This document shows positions 45,448-54,234 of a stretch of 64,000 nt of DNA, piece after piece. This stretch comes from Paludisphaera mucosa (lineage in GTDB: Bacteria; Planctomycetota; Planctomycetia; Isosphaerales; Isosphaeraceae): the NCBI RefSeq assembly GCF_029589435.1, contig NZ_JARRAG010000006.1, positions 30,983-94,982 of the forward strand, in the 5' to 3' direction. Both the position numbers and the translations under genes were made by a program. The notes under the pieces were generated by a model. The model made no database searches and was not told the DNA's origin. It saw only the letters and a list, made by a program, of their open reading frames with translations. Each line of letters starts with the position of its first letter. Position 1 is the stretch's first letter.

Positions 45448-48400
45448 TCACTTCTCCGGGGCGAACGGATCTCTCGGAAAGGCCATGTCGAGCTCGAGTC
45501 CCCGGAAGTCGACGCGGCCCCGCAGGGATTCGAGATCGGCGTCGACCTTCACGTTCTCGAGATTGGCGTAACCTGCGACGAACGCCCTACGGAGCTGCGC
45601 GACCGCATCGGCCGCGAGGCCTTCGCGACCCGGCTCGGCGACCGCGCTCATCAGGGCGATGTCGCAGGCCAGGTTGTAGCGGACGCCGGGGTAACGATCG
45701 GCTAACTCGCCGTCCACCTGAGCGGCACGCTCGAAGGTGCGAAGGGCCGCGGCCCCATCGCCGAGGGCCGCTTCGACCCGGCCCAGCGTGCGTAGGGCCC
45801 CCCCTAGCGAGCTGGCGTGGAACACCTGGCCGGGATGCTCTCGGACGACCTGCTCCAGGATCGCCGCGGATCGCCGGATCAGAGGCAAGGCCTCGGCGCC
45901 CCGGCCCGCGACCACCAACAGGTCCGCCTGGCTCTTGAGCCCCTGCGCCAGGAGGTTCTTCGTGTAGGCGGCGTCCGGCTCCTCCTCCAGAAGCCCCTCG
46001 GCCATGTCGGCGGCCCGGCGATAGACGGCCAACGCCTCGGGCCGGCGCTTCAGCAGGGCGAGGACGTAGGCGAGGCTCAGCAAATTCTCCGAGAGCGCGC
46101 GGCGGTACGACGGGACCGAGGGGTTGGCGACGGCCATCGCCTCGCGCAGCTCCAGGCAGCGGAGGATGTGGCGGTGGGCCTCCTCGAAGCGCCCTTGATC
46201 GTACGCCAGCGAGTGGCCCTCGGCGTAGCAGTCGGCCAGCCGCGACCGGAGGCCCAGGTCGTCCGGCTCGTCCCGGGCGAGGTCCTCGAACAGGACGCGG
46301 GCCTGATCCCAGGACGTGCGGGCCTCGTCCTGTCGTCCCGCCTCGCGCAGGGCCGTGGCGCGATCGAGGAGGATGCTGCCGAGGTCCTCGCGGACGATCC
46401 AAGACAGGCTGGTCCGCCCGGTCAGGTCGACCGGGCCGGCGGCGTGCGGGAGCGGCAGGTCGAGCAGGGGCCGCGCGATCGCGGCGGCGTCGTCCCACTC
46501 GGCGATGGCCTCGGAAGGCTTGCCGACGTCGCGAAAGAGTTGGCCGATGTTGCGATGGCTGCGGGCCACGTCTATACGCGAACTCGGATCGTCCGGGGAC
46601 CGACGCGCGACGGCGCGGCGGATCTCCAACGCCTTGCGATGCTCGGCGATGGCCTGTTCGATGCGGCCGAGGCCCGCGAGCGCCAGGCCCTGGGCGCCGT
46701 GGCAGCGGGCCAAAGACCGTCGAAGTTCGACGTCGTCGGGCCCGTCGCGGGCGAGTTGCTCGTAGAGCTCGGTCGCGGCGCGGTGGGCGCTCATGGCGCC
46801 CTCGAGGTCGCCCATAGCCTGATCGATCCAGCCGGCGCGGAACGACGCCGACGCGGCGTCGGAGCGGACCGAGGGATCGCTCCCGCGCTCGGCGAGGAAC
46901 TCGAGATAATAACGGCGGGCGGACTCGAGGAGCCGCTTCCGGAGGGGCTGGAGGCCGGGCACGTTGAGGAGCCGATTCTCGCTCACGGTCGTGAAATACT
47001 CGTCGACCGCGGACCGCGCCCGCCGGAAATTGGCCTCCGCCTTCGAGCGCTCGCGGTTGATCGCCACCACGGCGATGGACAGGCTGATTACGGCGGAGGC
47101 GAGCGACATCCCCAACGACGCGGCCAGCGAGCGATGGCGCCGGCCCCAGCGCGTGACGCGGGTCGCGAGCGGGTCTCGGTACGCCGTCACCGGCTCGTCG
47201 GCGATCCACCGCTCCAGGTCCTCCGCCAGCGCCCTCGGCGACACATAGCGGCCCGAAGGGTCGAGCGCCATGGCCTTGGAGCAGACCGCGTCCAGCGCCG
47301 CATCGACCGTCGCGTCGACCTTGCGCGGGGGCGGGAAGTCCCCCCGCCCCACCGCCCGGAGCACGTCGACGACCTCGCCGTCGAAGGGCGGCCTGCCGGT
47401 CAGCAGGCAGTACAACGTCGCCCCCAGGCTGTAGACGTCGCTCCGGGGCCCGAGGCGTTCGAGGTCCCCGGCGGCCTGCTCCGGGCTCATGTAGGCCGGC
47501 GTCCCCAGGGCGCTGCCGGGGAGGGTCTCGGCCGACCCGCTGGCGGAACTCGGGTTCAACGGCCGCTCGTCGGAGCCGACCCCCGGCTCGACCCTCCCCA
47601 GCGTCTTGGCGAGGCCCCAGTCGACCACCAGGGTCTCGCCGTGCCTGCCCACTATCACGTTGCCGGGCTTGATGTCGCGGTGGAGCACGCCCCGCGAGTG
47701 GGCGTACTCGATCGCGTCGCACACGTCCAGGAAGCGGCGCAGCAACTTGCGCAGCTCGAGCGACCGCAGCCCGGGATCGCCAGCGAGGGCCGCGTCGGCG
47801 TGGAAGCGCCCGATCGCCTCCTTGAGCGAATCTCCGCGGACGAACCGCATGGCGTAGTAGGGCCGCCCGTCCTCGTAGGTCCCCAGGCCGTAGACGGGGA
47901 CGATCCCCGGGTGCTCCAGGCCGCCGGTGATCTCGGCCTCGAGGAGGAACCGCTGGCGGCTGGACGGGTCGTCGGCGTGGCGCTCGAGGATCTGCTTCAG
48001 CGCCACCTCGCGGTTCAGCTCGGCGTCCAGAGCCACGAAGACGGCCCCCAGGCCCCCGCGGGCGTAGGGCCGGAGCACCCGGAACCTCCGGCCCTCGCCG
48101 TCGGCGACGCCGAACTCGCAGGTGCTCGTCCGGTCGGCGTCCCCCGCGGGATCGGGGGCCGGGCGGATGCGGGCGAGGATCGCCCCGACCTCGGCGTCCC
48201 CGAGGGCCGCCAAGCTCTCGCGGGTCGATCCGCCCGGGGCGACGGTCGCGAGGCTCGCCTGCGCGCCGCCGCCGTGCTTCTTCAGGTGACGGTCGACCAG
48301 CGCCTCGAGGACCGAGCGGTCGTCGGCGTCGAGGTCGCCGCGGGAGGCGAGGTGCTCGGCCAGGGTGCGGCCCCTGTCCCGGGTCCAGGCCTGGAAGCCG

Positions 48401-48486
48401 GCGACGAGCTGGACCTGGTCGATCAGGCCGTTCTGCAGGGCCAGCAGCCCGAACAGGAGATCGCGGTCGGCGGCGTTCGCGGCCAT
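45448..48486 (-). CDS. Ser/Thr protein kinase with TPR tail, DWG-type active site
   Basis: The product is 1,012 aa. A 130-residue N-terminal helical region (DLLFGLLALQNGLIDQVQLV) precedes the kinase: RGGLGAVF glycine loop at 143-150, VALK lysine at 164, HRDIKPGN from 269 and APE-type motif SPEQAAG. The magnesium-binding triad reads DWG (289-291) rather than DFG. A membrane segment lies at about 455-475, followed by a TPR-rich tail (about 560-960). It is a clear paralog of the kinase at 54235-57180 and is bracketed by dif-like sites at 45345 and 48782. Confidence 0.93.
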   Translation of the reverse strand: MAANAADRDLLFGLLALQNGLIDQVQLVAGFQAWTRDRGRTLAEHLASRGDLDADDRSVLEALVDRHLKKHGGGAQASLATVAPGGSTRESLAALGDAEVGAILARIRPAPDPAGDADRTSTCEFGVADGEGRRFRVLRPYARGGLGAVFVALDAELNREVALKQILERHADDPSSRQRFLLEAEITGGLEHPGIVPVYGLGTYEDGRPYYAMRFVRGDSLKEAIGRFHADAALAGDPGLRSLELRKLLRRFLDVCDAIEYAHSRGVLHRDIKPGNVIVGRHGETLVVDWGLAKTLGRVEPGVGSDERPLNPSSASGSAETLPGSALGTPAYMSPEQAAGDLERLGPRSDVYSLGATLYCLLTGRPPFDGEVVDVLRAVGRGDFPPPRKVDATVDAALDAVCSKAMALDPSGRYVSPRALAEDLERWIADEPVTAYRDPLATRVTRWGRRHRSLAASLGMSLASAVISLSIAVVAINRERSKAEANFRRARSAVDEYFTTVSENRLLNVPGLQPLRKRLLESARRYYLEFLAERGSDPSVRSDAASASFRAGWIDQAMGDLEGAMSAHRAATELYEQLARDGPDDVELRRSLARCHGAQGLALAGLGRIEQAIAEHRKALEIRRAVARRSPDDPSSRIDVARSHRNIGQLFRDVGKPSEAIAEWDDAAAIARPLLDLPLPHAAGPVDLTGRTSLSWIVREDLGSILLDRATALREAGRQDEARTSWDQARVLFEDLARDEPDDLGLRSRLADCYAEGHSLAYDQGRFEEAHRHILRCLELREAMAVANPSVPSYRRALSENLLSLAYVLALLKRRPEALAVYRRAADMAEGLLEEEPDAAYTKNLLAQGLKSQADLLVVAGRGAEALPLIRRSAAILEQVVREHPGQVFHASSLGGALRTLGRVEAALGDGAAALRTFERAAQVDGELADRYPGVRYNLACDIALMSAVAEPGREGLAADAVAQLRRAFVAGYANLENVKVDADLESLRGRVDFRGLELDMAFPRDPFAPEK

Positions 48487-48781
48487 GGGACGAGGCTCCC
48501 GAGGCGAAGCTTGGATCGGCGCCGCGCCCCCGCCCCGGCGCCGTCGGCCTGGTCCAGATTCGGATCGCCTGGATTATCCCAAGGTCGTGCGAGAAAGTCC
48601 CGGCGGATCGGCCTCCGACCCGACGCTTCCCGCAGGCCCGCCCGATCACGTGGCGTTTTTGGGGGGGGCGACCGCGATCGAGCGCGTAGGTGCGGGAAGC
48701 GTCTTCAGCCAGCCGGCCCTTCAAACGGCGAGACGCAGCTCGAAACGCCGACTGCCGCGACCGGGCGGGGGGACCCGACAG

Positions 48782-48809
48782 GGCGGGCGAATTACCCATT
48801 ATCGGACCC
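48782..48809 (-). repeat. dif-like 28-bp site (f), one arm degenerate
   Basis: On the minus strand: arm GGGTCCGATAA, spacer TGGGTA, second arm ATTCGCCCGCC (does not match). It lies 100 bp downstream of the PEP-CTERM gene's stop. Confidence 0.5.
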
Positions 48810-48826
48810 GCTCGGCCGTCGAAATT

Positions 48827-48845
48827 CCGCGGCTTCGAGCCGCGG
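48827..48845. terminator. 8-bp GC-rich hairpin after PEP-CTERM gene
   Basis: CCGCGGCT and AGCCGCGG pair around TCG, about 65 bp downstream of the minus-strand stop at 48910. There is no T-tract. Confidence 0.4.
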
Positions 48846-48909
48846 CGGTCTCCCGCCGAGGCGCATGAGAAAGGCCGGACGCGCCGCGTGAGGGCGAGCC
48901 CGGCCGCCT

Positions 48910-49533
48910 TCACCGTCTTTCGGTCCTTCGGGCCTGGCGGCGCCGGGCGAGGCGTGGCGCGCCGAGGGCCCCGACGCCCAGCATCGCCAGCGAGGCCGGC
49001 TCGGGGACGGCCGACGACGAGGCGATCCGGACGTCGTCGAACTGGTGGAAGCCGGCCTGCTGGACCCAGGCCACGCTCACGACGTCCTCGAAGCCGACGA
49101 AGCTGTAGGTATGGAAGCCGAACGTCGGCGCCAGGACGAACCCCTGCTGGACGGTCGAGGCGTCGGCCCGGGTCCCCGTGAAGTTCACGGGGACCTGCTG
49201 GCCGTCCCCGCTCGAGTAGAACGCCAATGCGATCGAGACCAGGTCGAAGGCCCCCCCGCCGACCTTCCGGAGGATCGTCGTCTGCTCCGCGGCGCTGTTG
49301 AACAGGCCGGTCGAGCCCGCGAAGTTGGCGCTCTGCGCCTCCCAGGACGAGAACGCGGAGTTGACCGAAGTCGACGAGAACTCGAATCCGTCTTCCACGT
49401 AGGGGGATCCGACCGCGACGGCGCCGGCCCCCGGCGCTGCAAGCGCCGCGAAATCGATGACCACGTCCGCCCGCGCGGCACCCGCCCACAGGCCGACCGC
49501 CAGGATCGCCAAGCTCGATCTCCGCATCTTCAT
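48910..49533 (-). CDS. PEP-CTERM sorting-domain protein
   Basis: The product is 207 aa from the ATG at 49533, with GAGG five bases upstream. The signal peptide is RRSSLAILAVGLWAGAARA. The body is a beta-sandwich type (YVEDGFEFSSTSVNSAFSSW, VPVNFTGTRADASTV, FHTYSFVGFEDVVSVAW). The C-terminus AVPEPASLAMLGVGALGAPR with an arginine-rich tail is the exosortase signal. It lies between dif-like site f and the divergently read sigma-fusion gene. Confidence 0.88.
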   Translation of the reverse strand: MKMRRSSLAILAVGLWAGAARADVVIDFAALAAPGAGAVAVGSPYVEDGFEFSSTSVNSAFSSWEAQSANFAGSTGLFNSAAEQTTILRKVGGGAFDLVSIALAFYSSGDGQQVPVNFTGTRADASTVQQGFVLAPTFGFHTYSFVGFEDVVSVAWVQQAGFHQFDDVRIASSSAVPEPASLAMLGVGALGAPRLARRRQARRTERR

Positions 49534-49793
49534 CCGCGCCTCGCGCCCGGGGTTTCGATGCAATCATGGAAACGCGTCCAGCATCATGATGTTAGGATCG
49601 GACGGGTGCAAGGATGAACCCCGGATTCGCGATCGCCGCGCACCTAGGACGCGGACGACGCCCCCTCTGGTCGATCGGGCCTTGCTCGAAGCGGGGCGTG
49701 CCGAAGAATCGAGGAAATGATTGAGGCGCATCCCCCCCGAAGACGGCACTAGGGATGCGAGGTCGAAAGTCCGTTCGGTTCGGGGGTGGATCG

Positions 49794-52616
49794 ATGAAGC
49801 CAGGAACGGTCGGGGGCGTCGATCCGCTGCGAGTCCTGTTCCATGTCGGGTCGGTCGGCGGGATGACCGACGGCGACCTGCTGCGGACGTTCGCCTCGCG
49901 GCGGGGCGAAGCCGGGGCGGAAGCCGCTTTCGCGGCCCTGGTGGAGCGGCACGGCCCCCTCGTCCTGCGCGTCTGCCGCGGCGTCGTCGGCGACCCGCAC
50001 TCCGCGGAGGACGCGTTCCAGGCGACGTTCCTGCTGCTCGCCCGTCGCGCGGGCTCGATCCGCCGGCCCGACGCGGTGGCGGGCTGGCTGTTCCGCATCG
50101 CCCGCCGGATCGCGGCGAAGTCGCGGGCGGACGTCGCCCGCCGCAAGGCCCTCGAACGCCGGGGGGCGGAGATGGCGGCCCGACGCGCGGACGTCCCGGG
50201 ACGGACCGAGGCGGGGGCGGAGCTCTACGAGGAGCTGGACCGCCTCCCGGAGAAGTACCGCGAGCCGATCGTGCTCTGCCACCTGTCCGGGCTGACCTAC
50301 GAGGAGGCGGCGATGCGGCTCGGATGCCCGGTCCGGACCGTCCACACGCGACTCATCCGCGGGCGGGAGCGCCTCCGCCGCATGCTCGTCCGGCGCGGCG
50401 CGGCGCCGTCGGCGGGACTGCTCGCCCTCTCGACGTCGGCGGACGCGGCCGGGGCCGGCGTGCCCCGGGCGCTGGCCTCGGCCGCGACGCGAGCGGCCGT
50501 GCAGTTCGTCGCGGGCCGCTCGGCCGTCCCATCCTCGACGGCGGTCGCCATGGCCGAATCCATGCTCGGGCCCCCGGCCCTCGGCCGGTGGAAGGCGGCG
50601 TTCGCCGCGGCGACCCTGTGCGGGGCCGTGGCGGTCTGCTGCGCCCATGCGACGAGGATGCTCGGGGGGCGGGGCGTCGACGGGGCCCCGACCCCCTCGC
50701 CCCGCCTCCGCGAGGCGGGACGCGACGACGTCTCGCTGCAAGGCCGCTGGTCGGCCTCGATTCCGGGCCCCGAGGGCCGGCCCCAGGTCCTGGTATGGGC
50801 CATCGAGCGGGATGCGCTCTCCATCTGGGTCGCGAGCCCCGACGGCGTCGCGGAGGATCCGCCCGTCGAGGCCCGCCTCGTGGTCGATCGACGGTCGAAC
50901 CCGAAGACGTTCGCCATCGTCCACGCGATCTCCGCCGCGGGCCCGCTGGAGGACAATCTGGGGATCTACGAGCTCGACGGCGACTCCCTCAAGATCTGCT
51001 ACGGGACGCCCGGGATGCCTCGACCGTCGTCGTTCCGGGAGGGCGTCGCCGGGCCTCCCCGCCTGCTGGTCCTGGGACGGGGCGGCCCGGCGCCCAGGCC
51101 GCTTCCATCCCCGACGTCCGATCGACCGGCCGAGGTCGACGGCGTCGTCCTCGGGCCCGACGGTCGACCCTTCGCGGGGGCGAAGGTCTACTTCGACGTC
51201 CCCGACGACGCCCGCGCGGGCGAGGAGCCGCGCGCCCGCAAGGCGGCCGAGGTGGCCGCGAGCGGCCCGGACGGCCGGTTCCGATTCCGGGCGGAGGCGG
51301 ACGCCTGGGCGGGCGTGGACCGCGCCTCCCCCCTGAGCCGGCCCACCGTCTCGGCCCTCGCCGACGGCTTCGGCCCCGCCTGGGTCTCGTGCCAGTCGCC
51401 GTCCTCGGCGTCGAACGTCGAGCTGAGGCTGGTCGAGGACGACGTCCCGATCTCGGGGAAGCTGCTCGACGCCGAAGGCCGGCCCGTCCCCGACGCCGAG
51501 GTGCGCGTGCTCGGACTGCGAGCCGTCCGGGGGGACGACCTCGGCGCGTTCGTGCGGGCCTTCGAGCGGACGCCGACGGCGGCCGGGGCCCTGCTGCTGC
51601 TCGGGGGGCGGCTGGACGTGAAGGCCTCGGGCCTCGTCCCGTCCGTCCGCACCGGGCCCGACGGCCGCTTCCACCTGGAGGGGGTAGGTCGCGGGCGAGT
51701 CGTCGAGTTGAGGATCGCGGGCCCGGGCGTCGCGACGCAGAAGCTGGTCGCCGCGCCGGCGGGCCCGACGCCTCCCGGCGCCCCGCGACGTGCGGTGAAG
51801 CGGCCCGAACCGGGCGTCGCCCTGGCCGCGTCGGCGGCCTTCGACGTCGTCGCGGCACGGTCCCGATCCGTCGAAGGCGTGGTTTTCGACGGGGAGACGG
51901 GCCGCGCGATCGCGGGCGTGGCCGTGAAGAGCGATCGGGTGTCGCAAGGCGCGACGTCGGCCGACGACTTCATCCGCACGACGACCGACGAGCGGGGGCG
52001 CTATCGGCTGGACGGGCTGCCCGACGGGCCGGGCAACTCCATCGTCGCCGCGCCGGCGGGCGATCAACCCTACCTGGCGTCGCTCGTCGAGGTGGGCCTC
52101 GCCCCGGACGGCGAGCCGACCCGGGTCGACTTCGCGCTGAGGCGCGGGGTGCTGGTCCGCGGCCGGGTCACGAGCGGGTCGGGGCGCCTCCCGGTCAGGG
52201 CCCGGGTGCAGTATTTCGCCGATCCGTCGAATCCCCACGCCGACGAGGCGCCCGGATTCGGAGGGACGCGGCAGGCGGCGCCCACCGAACCGGATGGATC
52301 GTTCGCGGTCGCGGCGCTGCCCGGACGCGGCCTGCTCGCGGTCCGGGCCGGCGGGCGATTCGCGCCGGCCGACGCCCGGCTCGAACGGCGGCCTCGCCTC
52401 CCGTCGCTCCTCGACGGTCGCGATGCGGACGCCGTCGTCATGCTCGACCTCGACGCCGCAGGGCCGGAAGTCCGTCGCGACGTCGTGCTCGAGTCGATCG
52501 ATCGGTCGAATCCGACCGCGGTCGGACAATCGGGGCCCTGGGCGCACGCCGCGGCCCTCGTTCGGACCGTCCGTCCTCTTCCCGCATCCCCATCCATCCG
52601 GAGGGCCGGCCCATGA
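49794..52616 (+). CDS. Membrane-anchored ECF sigma factor fused to TIGR03067-like and carboxypeptidase-regulatory domains
   Basis: The product is 940 aa. The N-terminal 180 residues are an ECF sigma factor (region 2: LVLRVCRGVVGDPHSAEDAF; region 4: LPEKYREPIVLCHLSGLTYE and TVHTRLIRGRERLRR). An Ala-rich linker leads to a predicted membrane segment (about 268-290, KAAFAAATLCGAVAVCCAHA). Outside, a TIGR03067-like domain (LQGRWSASIPG, GIYELDGDSLKICYGTP) is followed by several carboxypeptidase-regulatory beta-sandwich repeats (VDGVVLGPDGRPFAGAKVYF; ISGKLLDAEGRPVPDAEVRV). The start at 49794 is preferred over 49755. The stop overlaps the next gene (ATGA). A sigma factor tethered by its own sensor would need release or a cytoplasmic contact; that mechanism is inferred. 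Confidence 0.88.
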   Translation: MKPGTVGGVDPLRVLFHVGSVGGMTDGDLLRTFASRRGEAGAEAAFAALVERHGPLVLRVCRGVVGDPHSAEDAFQATFLLLARRAGSIRRPDAVAGWLFRIARRIAAKSRADVARRKALERRGAEMAARRADVPGRTEAGAELYEELDRLPEKYREPIVLCHLSGLTYEEAAMRLGCPVRTVHTRLIRGRERLRRMLVRRGAAPSAGLLALSTSADAAGAGVPRALASAATRAAVQFVAGRSAVPSSTAVAMAESMLGPPALGRWKAAFAAATLCGAVAVCCAHATRMLGGRGVDGAPTPSPRLREAGRDDVSLQGRWSASIPGPEGRPQVLVWAIERDALSIWVASPDGVAEDPPVEARLVVDRRSNPKTFAIVHAISAAGPLEDNLGIYELDGDSLKICYGTPGMPRPSSFREGVAGPPRLLVLGRGGPAPRPLPSPTSDRPAEVDGVVLGPDGRPFAGAKVYFDVPDDARAGEEPRARKAAEVAASGPDGRFRFRAEADAWAGVDRASPLSRPTVSALADGFGPAWVSCQSPSSASNVELRLVEDDVPISGKLLDAEGRPVPDAEVRVLGLRAVRGDDLGAFVRAFERTPTAAGALLLLGGRLDVKASGLVPSVRTGPDGRFHLEGVGRGRVVELRIAGPGVATQKLVAAPAGPTPPGAPRRAVKRPEPGVALAASAAFDVVAARSRSVEGVVFDGETGRAIAGVAVKSDRVSQGATSADDFIRTTTDERGRYRLDGLPDGPGNSIVAAPAGDQPYLASLVEVGLAPDGEPTRVDFALRRGVLVRGRVTSGSGRLPVRARVQYFADPSNPHADEAPGFGGTRQAAPTEPDGSFAVAALPGRGLLAVRAGGRFAPADARLERRPRLPSLLDGRDADAVVMLDLDAAGPEVRRDVVLESIDRSNPTAVGQSGPWAHAAALVRTVRPLPASPSIRRAGP

Positions 52617-53581
52617 CTCGATCGAAGTCCGTGCGTCGCGGGTTCACGCTGATCGAACTCCTCGCGGCGATCTTGATCGTCGCGGTCCTCCTAGCCCTCC
52701 TCCTCCCCGCCGTCCAGGCCTCTCGAGAGGCGGCGCGGCGCATCCAATGCGTCGACAACCTGAAGCAGATCGGGACGGCCCTGAACAGCTATGCGACGTT
52801 TACGGGCGGGTTGCCGCCGGGGCGGTGCTGGAACGGGTACTCCTTCTACGCGCCCCTGCTGCCCCACCTCGATCAGGCGGCCCTCTACGACTCGCTCAAC
52901 ATGAGCGTCCACGTCTCGATCGCCCACGACTATCCCGCGGGGACCCCCGCCGACGCGCACCGCACGGCGTCGCTCGCCAGGCTGGGCGTCCTCGCCTGCC
53001 CGAGCGACCGGCGGGCCTCGTGGAACTCGGGGACCACCAACTACGCGGGCAACCTCGGCCACGGCCGCCGCGGGACGCCGGGGTTCGCCCGCGGGGTCTT
53101 CTTCGACGAATGGTCGCCGCAATCCTCCGTGACGCGCCTCGCCGAGATCGCCGACGGGGCCTCGAACACCGTCGCGGTCTCGGAATGGGTGCTCGGCGCG
53201 GGGCTCGGGGCGGCTGCCGATTTCCGGGGCAACATCTACGACGTCTCGGGCGCGTCCGACTTCGACGGCTTCGTCGCGGCGTGCGACTCGAGCGTCGGCG
53301 TCCGGCCGGTCCTGCCGAACGGCAAGCGCTGCTACTGGCTGCAGACGGGGCTGGCGTCCACCCTCTACAACCACAATCAGGGCGTCGGGATGCCGTCGTG
53401 CGACGACGGGACCCGCTCGGCCTCGGACGGCTCCTGGACCGCGGCCAGCCGCCACCCGGGCGGGGCGGCCGCGCTGGCCGTCGACGGCCACGTCGCCTTC
53501 GTCGGAGAATCCACGGCGCGCGAGATCTGGCGGGCGCTCGGGACCCGGGCCGGCGGCGAGGTCGTCCCCCCGGCGGAATGA
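52613..53581 (+). CDS. DUF1559 prepilin-like protein
   Basis: This 322-aa protein overlaps the preceding gene by four bases, with GGAGGG seven bases upstream of its ATG. The N-terminus RRGFTLIELLAAILIVAVLL is a type IV pilin-like methylation signal and helix. The body has the DUF1559 landmarks: REAARRIQCVDNLKQIGTAL, LPPGRCWNGYSFYAPLLPHL, ASNTVAVSEWVLG and a C-terminal SRHPGGAAALAVDGHVAFV. DUF1559 proteins are very abundant in planctomycetes and thought to form surface or secretion-related pseudopili. Coupling to the sigma fusion suggests it is a target or partner of that regulator. Confidence 0.92.
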   Translation: MTRSKSVRRGFTLIELLAAILIVAVLLALLLPAVQASREAARRIQCVDNLKQIGTALNSYATFTGGLPPGRCWNGYSFYAPLLPHLDQAALYDSLNMSVHVSIAHDYPAGTPADAHRTASLARLGVLACPSDRRASWNSGTTNYAGNLGHGRRGTPGFARGVFFDEWSPQSSVTRLAEIADGASNTVAVSEWVLGAGLGAAADFRGNIYDVSGASDFDGFVAACDSSVGVRPVLPNGKRCYWLQTGLASTLYNHNQGVGMPSCDDGTRSASDGSWTAASRHPGGAAALAVDGHVAFVGESTAREIWRALGTRAGGEVVPPAE

Positions 53582-53840
53582 TCGGCTCCCGCAGCCCGAG
53601 GGATCGCCGGAACGGGCCGCGACGACGGCGAGGGCGAGGGCGAGGCGGCGACCCCGACTATAGGCCGGACCGACTCGACGTTCGACGGTCCGGGGCCCGT
53701 CGTAAGTCGGGCCGACCCTCGGCCATGCCGCGCCCTCGGTCGGACATGAAGAAGGGCGGGACGGTACGTCGACCCTGAGCTCCGCAGCCGGCGGCTCCAG
53801 CGCCGCGGAACATACATAACGATCGACGCATTTACACGTC

Positions 53841-53868
53841 CAAGAACTTGACAGCTACTATCGGACCC
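53841..53868 (-). repeat. dif-like 28-bp site (g), left half of inverted pair
   Basis: On the minus strand: arm GGGTCCGATAG, spacer TAGCTG, arm TCAAGTTCTTG (a degenerate form of TTATGTTCTTG). With the site at 53924 it spans 111 bp; an inner stem GATCG/CGATC lies at 53902-53917. Confidence 0.55.
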
Positions 53869-53923
53869 AGACGATAGGGCCCGAATACGCACCTGTTACG
53901 GGATCGAGGGCCCGATCTGGCAA

Positions 53924-53951
53924 ACGTCCGATCTTGGGGTTTATGTTCAAT
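53924..53951 (+). repeat. dif-like 28-bp site (h), right half of inverted pair
   Basis: Arm ACGTCCGATCT, spacer TGGGGT, arm TTATGTTCAAT. Confidence 0.65.
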
Positions 53952-54234
53952 GATGTGCAAATGTATCGATCATACCGGTCGTTTCACGATGCTTGGGCCC
54001 CCGGGATCGGAGGCGCGGCGAAGTCCCGGGGCGACCGTCGGACGGGCCGACTCTATCGGTAGGACGCACAATCGAGCGAATTGGGGGCGCCCTCCGGCGC
54101 GGAAGGCGCCGTCGCGATGGACCGGCCTCCAACCCGACTCGTCTCCGATGGCGGGGCCGCGGGGCCTGGAGCGCCTCTCTGCTCCGAAGTCCGTCGGACC
54201 ATCCATCCCGCGATTCGAACGGCAAAGTCCGCGG

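Larger units (their letters stand above)
53582..54234. other. Intergenic region with an inverted dif-like pair
   Basis: About 650 bp between two convergent genes. No gene is seen. It contains the inverted pair of dif-like sites at 53841-53951. Confidence 0.4.

Noticed and set aside
45587..49567. A 1,326-codon open frame in the kinase region, and similar long frames at 12738-14885, 49721-52600 and 3503-4972
   Set aside because: They are shadow frames of high-GC coding DNA: rich in Arg, Pro and Gly, without domains, and overlapping well-supported genes. Only the last part of the 49721 frame (52613-53581) is real.
49578..49605. Possible dif-like site upstream of the PEP-CTERM gene
   Set aside because: The arm CCGTCCGATCC fits well but the second arm CATGATGCTGG does not, so it is left out.
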